This document shows positions 19,531 through 26,271 of a stretch of DNA of 64,000 bases, in pieces. This DNA comes from Roseivirga misakiensis (GTDB lineage Bacteria; Bacteroidota; Bacteroidia; Cytophagales; Cyclobacteriaceae). Location: NCBI RefSeq assembly GCF_001747105.1, contig NZ_MDGQ01000003.1, positions 930,001-994,000 on the forward strand, in the 5' to 3' direction. Under the pieces are notes generated by a model. It was not told the DNA's origin, did not search any database, and saw only the letters and a list, made by a program, of their open reading frames with translations. The stretch's first letter is position 1. The number at the start of each line of letters is the position of its first letter. The position numbers and the translations under genes were made by a program.

Positions 19531-19571
19531 CATGGCATTTCTGACAACTCCTATCATAAACGCGGAAACCT

Positions 19572-20783
19572 ATGTTACAGAAAAAAGACCTAGAGAAAAA
19601 ACTAGAAGAGATTGCCCAAGCCTTAGAGACTAAACAGATGGAAAGCCCCCACCTTGGTGTACTAGCTGGCATTTCAGGGGTTGCCATGTTCTTCTTTTAC
19701 TACGCCAAATACAAGCGAGACAATCATTATGGAACAGTCGGAAACCGAGTGCTTGAGGAGTGTCTTAATAGAATAAGCAATGGGTATAGTTTTCCCACCT
19801 ATTGTACTGGAATTGCAGGAGTGGGTTGGGTTTTTGAACACCTATCGGAAAATAATTTCATTGAGATTAAAAATGATAAGCTTCTTCCTGATATAGAAGA
19901 TCATCTCTATCATAAGATGAAAGAACGTATCTCAATAGGTCACTATGATTTCCTTCATGGAGCTATTGGCTATGGCGTTTACTTTCTTAAGCGTTACAAA
20001 AACACTCAATCAGAAAAGCTGAAAATAAAGTATGAGGCTTATTTAAAGGAGTTATTAGAAGGGTTAAAGGAAACCTCAGAAAAAGATAAGAGTGGCATCA
20101 AGTGGTCTTCCGAAATCAAAAAAGGCCAGAGTCCAGAAATTGTATATAATCTTAGCCTCTCACATGGCATGTCCAGCATCGTAAACTTTCTTGCACGGAC
20201 CTATGAGTTTGACGAATTTCAAAGTTTAGCTTATCCTCTACTAAAGGGAAGTATAAGTTATATACTGTCTCAAGAAAAATCCATTGAACATTCACTATTT
20301 CCAAGTACTATTTCAAAAAATTCAAAAACAGTGCCTGTCGAATCACGCCTCTCATGGTGTTATGGCGACCTAGGTGTGGGCCTCTCGTTACATAAAGCAT
20401 CTCAAATACTAAAAGATCAAGAACTCAGTGAAGATGCCAGCCGAATACTATTACATAGTACAAACAGAAAAGGCTTAAAAGCTTGTGGAGTAGTAGATGC
20501 CAGCCCCTGCCACGGTGCTTTTGGACTAGCTCAAATCTACGGAACCATGTTTAAGCTAACCAAGCTTAAAGCGTTGGGTAAGGCTACAGATTACTGGGTA
20601 AGCGAAGGCCTAAAATTAGCAATATATAAAGATGGGTACGCTGGCTTCAAACAACAAAGGTGGAATGACTCTCCTGTAAACGAAGTCAATCTACTAGAAG
20701 GAATAGCTGGTATTGGCTTATGTATTATATCCTATCTCTCTGACTTTGAGCCGAACTGGGAAGAGTCTTTGATGATTAAATAA
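19572..20783 (+). CDS. LanC-type lanthipeptide cyclase
   Basis: A 403-residue alpha-toroid protein of the length usual for LanC. The zinc ligands of the family are visible: Cys263 in SWCYGD, then Cys313-His314 in SPCHGA. Further family motifs are FLHGAIGYG, LSLSHGMSS (His198) and the closing LLEGIAGIG. LanC enzymes catalyse addition of Cys thiols to dehydroalanine/dehydrobutyrine to form (methyl)lanthionine rings. It is the first gene of the plus-strand biosynthetic operon and is separated by 4 bases from lanB, so it is probably translationally coupled. It starts with ATG 41 bases downstream of the inverted repeat. No truncation or loss of ligands is seen. Confidence 0.93.
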   Translation: MLQKKDLEKKLEEIAQALETKQMESPHLGVLAGISGVAMFFFYYAKYKRDNHYGTVGNRVLEECLNRISNGYSFPTYCTGIAGVGWVFEHLSENNFIEIKNDKLLPDIEDHLYHKMKERISIGHYDFLHGAIGYGVYFLKRYKNTQSEKLKIKYEAYLKELLEGLKETSEKDKSGIKWSSEIKKGQSPEIVYNLSLSHGMSSIVNFLARTYEFDEFQSLAYPLLKGSISYILSQEKSIEHSLFPSTISKNSKTVPVESRLSWCYGDLGVGLSLHKASQILKDQELSEDASRILLHSTNRKGLKACGVVDASPCHGAFGLAQIYGTMFKLTKLKALGKATDYWVSEGLKLAIYKDGYAGFKQQRWNDSPVNEVNLLEGIAGIGLCIISYLSDFEPNWEESLMIK

Positions 20784-20787
20784 TTTA

Positions 20788-23031
20788 ATGACCATGAAAA
20801 AGAACCCCTACAGAAGTTTTGATAAATGTGTAGTACGAACACCATTGCTCCCACTCTCTTACTTTAAAGAATTAACAAAAGAAGACAATGTAGATGTTGA
20901 GGATTTGAAGCAGACCTACGCTACAAATGCTATTATAAAGGAAGCTATTTTCCTAGCTTCTCCTACACTTTATGAACGACTTGAAAAATGGTGCTCGAAT
21001 GAAATCACTGACAAGAAAGAGGCTGAAAAATTAGTTTATTCATTGCTTAAGTACTTAAGCCGTATGTCTTCGCGTTGTACTCCTTTTGGGTTATTTGCTG
21101 GGACTGGTATTGGATCTTTTAATGAGAGGACAAGTATAGAGTTGGAACCTTATGAAAAGTTCGGAAGGCATACACGTTTCGACATGAACTATTTAATTGC
21201 CCTGTCTCAGAATCTAGTAAGAGAGCCCTCAATCAAAAAGCAACTTCTCTTTTACCCAAATAGCAGTTTGTATAGGGTGGGAAACGAATGGCGTTACATA
21301 GAATACATCTATCATAACAAAAAGAGAAATCATCAAATGGTATCATTGGAGAATGATGATAACCTGCGAAGAATTATATCTGCCGCAAAGCCGGGGGCTT
21401 ATCTCAGTGACTTGTCAAAACTGCTAGTAGATGACGAAATTACAACTGGAGATGCCATCGCCTTTATTGATGAACTCGTCAGTAGTCAGCTATTAGTTAG
21501 CGAGTTAGAGCCTTCCGTTTCAGGGCCAGAGTTTTCATTTCAACTAACAACTTATCTTAAAAAACTAAAAGGAATTCAATTACTACTAGAGACTTTTTCT
21601 CAAGCTAATCAAAACTTAGAATCGCTTGATAAAAAGTTAGGTAACCCTATCAAAAGTTATTTGAAAATAGCCAATTCTTTAAAAAATCTGGAAACCAAAT
21701 TCGAGTTGAAGCACATGTTTCAAACAGACATGATACTGCATCTAAAAGAAAATCAGCTGGGCCACGCCACAATAGATAAAGCCTTAAAGGCACTGACACT
21801 ATTTAACAAAATCACACCGCCAAGGGAGGAAACAATGCTTAGTCAATTTGGGAAAGCACTCTATGAACGCTATGAAAATAGAGAGGTGCCTTTAGCCAAA
21901 GCACTCGATATGGAGATAGGTATTGGCTATAAACAAAACCAAGGCAGCGGAGATGTAAACCAACTGATTGATGACATTGTAACACCAACGAGTAACAAGA
22001 ATACATTTCAAAAAATTAGTTTAACCGCCTACCAAAAAATACTACATCAAAAGCTAATTGAAAGTATTAAACTTGAGTATCCTGTAATTCATTTAAGCGA
22101 TAAGGATTTCGAAAAATTTGAGGTGAACTGGGACGACCTAGCTGACACAATATCAGCAATGATTCAAGTTGTTCAAGAGCAGGGGAATGATAAATTATTT
22201 ATCTCTGGCTTTGGTGGATCATCATCGGCTAATCTTCTTGCTCGATTCTGTCATGGGGACAAAGAAATTAATCTTCATACACGGCACATTGTTGAGCGAG
22301 AGCATAAGATGAATCCGAATAAAATTCTTGCAGAAATTGTTCATCTTCCCGAATCTAGGGTGGGAAATATTTTGATGAGACCAGCATTCAGAAACTATGA
22401 AATACCATATTTGGCCAAATCAATTCTACCTACGGAAAAGCAACTAAGCATAGACGACCTTGTCATTAGTGCAAGACGTGATGGGCGAGTTACACTCAGG
22501 TCAATCTCAATGCAAAAAGAGGTTATTCCAAGACTTTCTAATGCCCATAACTTCTCTAACCAATCCCTGCCGATTTATAATTTCCTCGCAGACCTGCAAA
22601 CTCAAGGGAGAAGAATGCTCGGCTTCGGTTGGGGTGGATTAGCTGAATTATATAAGTTCCTACCAAGAGTTGAATTCGAAGGAGTAATCTTAAGCAAAGC
22701 ACAGTGGACTATCTCGAAAAAAGAGATTGAAAACCTCATGCTGGAAGATACCAGTGATGCCAAACTGAAAGTTGCACTGAAGTTATGGAAGAAAACTTAT
22801 CAAATACCTCAATATGTATTATTGATAGAAAGTGACAACGAGTTGCTCATTAATACCGATAACCTCACAGCCGTGCGCATGCTACTCAACGAGGTAAAAA
22901 AGAAAGCACGGTTCAAACTAAGTGAGTTTCTCTTCGGAGAAGAAACAATAGTGAAACAGGGTTCAAACCAATACACCAATCAAATGATAATATCCTTTGT
23001 CAACACTCAAAAACAAAATGGCCATGAATAA
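20788..23031 (+). CDS. lantibiotic dehydratase, glutamylation protein (LanB N-terminal type)
   Basis: A 747-residue protein equal to the large N-terminal domain of class I LanB. The motif SSRCTPFGLFAG (residues 94-105) corresponds to the conserved R-x-TPFG-x-F-AG of the family, and the N-terminus VVRTPLLPL also fits. These proteins use glutamyl-tRNA(Glu) to glutamylate Ser and Thr of the precursor. The glutamate-elimination domain that completes one-piece LanB proteins (about 1000 residues) is absent here and is supplied by the next, overlapping gene. Split dehydratases are known in Bacteroidota (pinensin cluster) and thiopeptide clusters. A tRNA-Glu gene lies within the same neighbourhood, at 24697. 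Confidence 0.93.
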   Translation: MTMKKNPYRSFDKCVVRTPLLPLSYFKELTKEDNVDVEDLKQTYATNAIIKEAIFLASPTLYERLEKWCSNEITDKKEAEKLVYSLLKYLSRMSSRCTPFGLFAGTGIGSFNERTSIELEPYEKFGRHTRFDMNYLIALSQNLVREPSIKKQLLFYPNSSLYRVGNEWRYIEYIYHNKKRNHQMVSLENDDNLRRIISAAKPGAYLSDLSKLLVDDEITTGDAIAFIDELVSSQLLVSELEPSVSGPEFSFQLTTYLKKLKGIQLLLETFSQANQNLESLDKKLGNPIKSYLKIANSLKNLETKFELKHMFQTDMILHLKENQLGHATIDKALKALTLFNKITPPREETMLSQFGKALYERYENREVPLAKALDMEIGIGYKQNQGSGDVNQLIDDIVTPTSNKNTFQKISLTAYQKILHQKLIESIKLEYPVIHLSDKDFEKFEVNWDDLADTISAMIQVVQEQGNDKLFISGFGGSSSANLLARFCHGDKEINLHTRHIVEREHKMNPNKILAEIVHLPESRVGNILMRPAFRNYEIPYLAKSILPTEKQLSIDDLVISARRDGRVTLRSISMQKEVIPRLSNAHNFSNQSLPIYNFLADLQTQGRRMLGFGWGGLAELYKFLPRVEFEGVILSKAQWTISKKEIENLMLEDTSDAKLKVALKLWKKTYQIPQYVLLIESDNELLINTDNLTAVRMLLNEVKKKARFKLSEFLFGEETIVKQGSNQYTNQMIISFVNTQKQNGHE

Positions 23032-23935
23032 TATAGACACTGTTCAAAGGTCGTTTATGATAGGTGACTCTTGGCTTTATTATAAAGTATATACGGGTCA
23101 TAAAACCGCAGACCGCATTCTGGCCGAGGTTATAAGACCACTAGCCCAACGGTTGTTAAATGAATGCATGATAGAAAAATGGTTCTTTATTCGTTATTCA
23201 GACCCTAAACCTCATTTAAGAATAAGGTTTTGCCTTAAAGATAAAGGGGCTGTTTCTTCAATCATCACATTGTTTTATGATAGCCTCTCACTTTATGTCA
23301 AAGAAGAGCTTGTCTGGAAATTTCAAATAGAGGATTATCATCGTGAATTAGAACGATATGGTCATAATACCATGGAAGAGGCTGAATCTCTATTTCAATA
23401 CGACAGTCAATTTGTTGTAAGCCTATTGAACTTAATAGAGGGTGAAGAAGGAGAGGAGCTCAAGTGGCTTTTGGCATTACGCGGCATAGACAGCCTACTC
23501 AGTGCCTTTAATTATTCGTTAGAAGAAAAACTGAACTTAACCGATAAAATGAAAAACAGCTTTGCCAATGAATTTGGCATGTCAAGATTCCTTAAAAAAC
23601 AGTTGGACGAAAAGTACAGGGTATTCCGAAAAAAAATAGATCAATTCTTGAACGAGAGCTTGCAACAAGAGCAAGAACTGGCTCCTATTCTAGTTTTGCT
23701 AAAACAAAGAGAAGTTGGTCTTAAGGCTGTAGCCAAACAAATAAGTCTGAAAGAAAAGGATCAAGTAATTCATATCTCAATTGATGACTTGATGTCTAGC
23801 TACATTCACATGTTTATGAATCGCTTGTTTCGATCACAAAATCGCAAGTATGAATTAGTGATTCATGACTTTCTCCACCGCTCTTACAATTCGCAACATG
23901 CCAGGCTCAGGCATCAGAAATCAGACCAACCTTGA
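23018..23935 (+). CDS. thiopeptide-type bacteriocin biosynthesis protein (LanB elimination domain)
   Basis: About 305 residues, matching the C-terminal SpaB_C/elimination part of class I LanB. It shows SWLYYKVYTGHKTAD near the start, then WFFIRYSDPKPHLRIRF, a hallmark of the domain. It removes glutamate from glutamylated Ser/Thr to leave dehydro residues. The reading frame opens further upstream at a TTG (22997), but ATG 23018 or 23024 is the more likely start; all overlap the end of lanB, by 14 or 8 bases for the ATGs, so translation is coupled. Its stop is one base before the ATG of the LytTR gene. It should work as a partner of the 747-residue protein. Confidence 0.9.
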   Translation: MAMNNIDTVQRSFMIGDSWLYYKVYTGHKTADRILAEVIRPLAQRLLNECMIEKWFFIRYSDPKPHLRIRFCLKDKGAVSSIITLFYDSLSLYVKEELVWKFQIEDYHRELERYGHNTMEEAESLFQYDSQFVVSLLNLIEGEEGEELKWLLALRGIDSLLSAFNYSLEEKLNLTDKMKNSFANEFGMSRFLKKQLDEKYRVFRKKIDQFLNESLQQEQELAPILVLLKQREVGLKAVAKQISLKEKDQVIHISIDDLMSSYIHMFMNRLFRSQNRKYELVIHDFLHRSYNSQHARLRHQKSDQP

Positions 23936-23936
23936 T

Positions 23937-24275
23937 ATGAGAAAAGAAAATAACATACTCATACCAACAACTAAGGGCGTGCAACTCGAGAAGATCAAAA
24001 ACATTCTTTGTGTATGTGCAGAAGGAAGTTATAGTGAACTCATTTTAACCTCAGGTGCCAAGCATATGATAAGTAAAAACCTATCGAATCTTACGAGCTT
24101 ATTACCTGATCAAACATTCTTTAGGATTCATTCTTCAGTAATCATTAACATAAGTCATATAGTGGAAATCATTGAAAATGAAGTGGTCATGACAAATGAT
24201 TTTCATTTTCCTATAGCACAACGTAGGAAGAAAGAGTTTCTCGAGTTTCTCAAAAGGAATTCTCTGGCCTTGTAG
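23937..24275 (+). CDS. stand-alone LytTR DNA-binding regulator
   Basis: A 112-residue protein that is essentially only a LytTR domain. It has the early strand KIKNILCVCAEGSYSELIL, the middle KNLSNLTSLLP and the signature FFRIHSSVIINISHI that precedes the DNA-contacting beta strands. An in-frame ATG at 23865 lies inside the previous gene; ATG 23937, one base after that gene's stop, is preferred because the LytTR fold begins right after it. There is no receiver domain and no partner kinase in the cluster. LytTR proteins usually bind pairs of short repeats, so the inverted repeats at 19489-19530 and 24323-24344 are candidate targets. Probably a cluster-specific regulator. Confidence 0.88.
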   Translation: MRKENNILIPTTKGVQLEKIKNILCVCAEGSYSELILTSGAKHMISKNLSNLTSLLPDQTFFRIHSSVIINISHIVEIIENEVVMTNDFHFPIAQRRKKEFLEFLKRNSLAL

Positions 24276-24322
24276 TAATCAGTTTTATGCTTTTGATCAT
24301 CAGTTATACTCCCAGAATTATC

Positions 24323-24344
24323 GGATATAAAAGATGTTATATCC
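24323..24344. promoter_or_regulatory. 8-bp perfect palindrome upstream of the precursor gene
   Basis: GGATATAA (24323-24330), six bases, then TTATATCC (24337-24344). The arms are exact reverse complements, and the site ends 70 bases before the precursor ATG, in a 139-base gap otherwise AT-rich. It is placed as an operator would be; no T-run follows, so termination is less likely. Confidence 0.5.
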
Positions 24345-24414
24345 ATTCATAATCTCGTTTTAATACTATATACATTGCTTTAATTAAAAAAATGTAAAAC
24401 CTAAATTTAAAAAA

Positions 24415-24645
24415 ATGAAAAAGCAAAAATTTAACGGAAAACTGAGATTAAAGAAAAATGTGATTTCTAATCTTAGTGCTGGTGCACTAAGGGGAGGTAC
24501 GAATGACAGTTTCTTACCTCAATGCGAACTAACCTTTGACACTTGTAATACAGGTTCACTCTGTACATACGGTTGCCCTCCGATAGAAACGCAACATGTA
24601 GACTGTAGAACTGAACATGTCCAAACTGACTGTCGTTGTCTATAA
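24415..24645 (+). CDS. class I lanthipeptide precursor peptide (Gly-Gly leader)
   Basis: A 76-residue peptide. The 28-residue basic leader has the pattern K-L-x-L-K-K-x-V-I-x-x-L and ends in LRGG, as in the Bacteroidota GG-leader natural-product precursor family. The 48-residue core has seven Cys (core positions 9, 16, 22, 26, 36, 45, 47) and ten Ser/Thr (1, 4, 12, 15, 18, 20, 23, 31, 38, 43). Short Ser/Thr-to-Cys spacings such as CTYGC and TDCRC could form small thioether rings. The C39 domain of the minus-strand exporter should cut after Gly28. It lies 139 bases behind the LytTR gene and is followed by a strong hairpin. I do not recognise the core as any named lantibiotic. Confidence 0.9.
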   Translation: MKKQKFNGKLRLKKNVISNLSAGALRGGTNDSFLPQCELTFDTCNTGSLCTYGCPPIETQHVDCRTEHVQTDCRCL

Positions 24646-24654
24646 TAAAGATTA

Positions 24655-24688
24655 GGGGTAAGTCTTTGTCTATGGCAAGACTTACTCC
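24655..24688 (+). terminator. strong hairpin after the precursor gene
   Basis: GGGGTAAGTCTT (24655-24666) pairs with AAGACTTACTCC (24677-24688) as a 12-bp stem with one G-U pair and a 10-base loop. It begins nine bases after the precursor stop and ends eight bases before the tRNA. There is no real T-run, so it may protect the 3' end of the message or mark a processing site as well as end transcription. Confidence 0.65.
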
Positions 24689-24696
24689 ATCTTTAT

Positions 24697-24768
24697 AGTC
24701 CGTTCGTCTAGGGGTTAGGACATCAGGGTTTCATCCTGAAAAGAGAGGTTCGATTCCTCTACGGACTA
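24697..24768 (+). tRNA. tRNA-Glu (anticodon TTC)
   Basis: A full cloverleaf folds here. The acceptor AGTCCGT pairs with ACGGACT over 7 bp; the D arm is GTCT/GGAC around AGGGGTTA; the anticodon stem TCAGG/CCTGA encloses loop GTTTCAT with anticodon TTC; the T arm AGAGG/CCTCT encloses TTCGATT. The discriminator is A and CCA is not encoded. It lies directly behind the lanthipeptide precursor, and glutamyl-tRNA is the co-substrate of the LanB enzyme, although a link is unproven. Confidence 0.95.
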
Positions 24769-24937
24769 CTTTATTTTTTTAAATGCTTGCGAAAACTAAA
24801 ATCATCCTTCAAATCAACATTTCCATAATTGTTTCATTTTAGTCTACCCTTTTTATACTAAAAATATTTAATTTCTCCTTGTTACTTTACAAATAAAATT
24901 CGTTTCATTTACAGCACAAGATTCCTGACCTGTTGCA

Positions 24938-25507
24938 ATGGGAGAAAAAGAAAAAAGCTCAAAATTAGTTGAGCGAATACTTTCTGTCAATCCAAAAAAG
25001 AGAAGCACTGCTCTTACACAAGTCTATAATGAATGTTTTCCAATGGTAAAACGGTACATAGTCAAAAACAATGGCAGTGTAGAGGAAGCTAAAGACATTT
25101 TTCAAGAAACCATTACCATAGTCTATCATAATCTGATTGAACAAAAATACAGAGGAGAGTCCGCTTTAAACAAGTACATTATCGGCATAGCAAGAAACCT
25201 ATGGCTGCTAAAGCTTCGCAAAAAAGACGTCCCTACGGTAACAATAGATGGACAGCACAGCTTAACTCAAGAGCCCGACGAAAAGTTAGATACGCATCTT
25301 GTAAGTTATGTCTTAGAGCACTTGAATTCAGGTTGTCGTAACATTCTCAAATGGTTTTATTTTGAAACTCAGAGCATGGAAGAGATAGCTAAAAATCTTA
25401 ATCTTGGTAGCGCACAAGCTGCCAAAACAAAGAAATTAAGGTGCATGAAAAAATTGGCTAGCTTAATCAAAGAACACGGCCTAGAAAAACATCATTTCAC
25501 ACTATGA
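24938..25507 (+). CDS. ECF-type RNA polymerase sigma factor
   Basis: A 189-residue sigma-70 family protein of extracytoplasmic-function size. Region 2 is recognisable in AKDIFQETITIVYHNL and GIARNLWLLKLRKK (about residues 50-100). Region 4 is in LNSGCRNILKWFYFE and SMEEIAKNLNLGSAQAAKTK (about 130-175), a helix-turn-helix that would read the -35 element. Its stop overlaps the next gene, which encodes a membrane protein placed as anti-sigma factors are. It would direct transcription of a regulon, possibly including its own operon, under control of the downstream proteins. A link with the preceding lanthipeptide genes is only positional. Confidence 0.92.
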   Translation: MGEKEKSSKLVERILSVNPKKRSTALTQVYNECFPMVKRYIVKNNGSVEEAKDIFQETITIVYHNLIEQKYRGESALNKYIIGIARNLWLLKLRKKDVPTVTIDGQHSLTQEPDEKLDTHLVSYVLEHLNSGCRNILKWFYFETQSMEEIAKNLNLGSAQAAKTKKLRCMKKLASLIKEHGLEKHHFTL

Positions 25508-26199
25508 GCCAGAAAGACCAACACATAGATCTTTTTGATAAGTATCAGACCAATCAACTCTCTGAAAACGAAAGAATTGCTTTTGATGAGAGGATCCAAA
25601 ATGATGCAGAGTTCTCGCAAGCGTTTGAGCAATATATTGCTGAGGTAAATGTAATTAAGGCAATAAGTGCTGGGGAGGAAATGCAGTCAATTATGAACAG
25701 CGACTCTAAAATTAGCCTTAAACCAACTATTCGTAGGTGGCTGATTCCGGTAAGCGTTGCTGCTGCAATCGCTTTGTTTCTAATATTCACACAAATTAGT
25801 CAACGCAATCATAACTCACTTTTTAATGAATATTTCACGCCATACCCTGATGCTGTGACAAGTCGAAACGTGGGAAATGGGCTGAGCAATGCCCTACATT
25901 TTTACTCACAACAAGAATACGCCAAAGCGTTAGAAGGTTTCGAAGCTCTTGCGGAAAGCGATACAGTAGAGTTTTACGAAGGCATCTGTTTACTCGCTCT
26001 CAAACGACCAGAAGAAGCACTTGACAAATTAAATACAATTGGAATCAATAGTATCTTTAGAAACCAATCCCAATGGTTCAAAGGACTGTCATTTTTGCTT
26101 CTTGAAGAAAGTGACTCAACTATCAAAAGCTTTGAGAAAATAAAAGCACTGAGCAAGTATAAGAAACAGTCTCTCGAACTTATAAAAAGGCTTCAATGA
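25504..26199 (+). CDS. anti-sigma-like membrane protein with periplasmic TPR-type region
   Basis: A 231-residue single-pass protein. An acidic, helical N-terminal region of about 75 residues resembles the cytoplasmic sigma-binding parts of Bacteroidota anti-sigma proteins. One membrane helix spans about residues 79-98, and the periplasmic part contains TPR-like helical pairs (SNALHFYSQQEYAKALEGFE; YEGICLLALKRPEEALDKL). It lacks a clear zinc-type HxxxCxxC motif, so the mode of sigma binding is inferred. The ATG overlaps the sigma-factor stop by four bases. The TPR part could sense or bind the large TPR-CHAT protein encoded next. Confidence 0.78.
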   Translation: MSQKDQHIDLFDKYQTNQLSENERIAFDERIQNDAEFSQAFEQYIAEVNVIKAISAGEEMQSIMNSDSKISLKPTIRRWLIPVSVAAAIALFLIFTQISQRNHNSLFNEYFTPYPDAVTSRNVGNGLSNALHFYSQQEYAKALEGFEALAESDTVEFYEGICLLALKRPEEALDKLNTIGINSIFRNQSQWFKGLSFLLLEESDSTIKSFEKIKALSKYKKQSLELIKRLQ

Positions 26200-26271
26200 T
26201 TTGTTTTAGTGCCTTGCATACATGTGATCAACTAGTGAAAGCAAAAAGAACAAAAAATAACTTGACCATAT

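Noticed and set aside
22997-23017. TTG start for the elimination protein
   Set aside because: Two ATG codons (23018, 23024) follow within 27 bases and give the usual small overlap; the added residues do not match the family.
23865-23936. Longer LytTR protein from ATG 23865
   Set aside because: This would overlap the elimination gene by 71 bases and add residues without family character; ATG 23937 directly follows the upstream stop.
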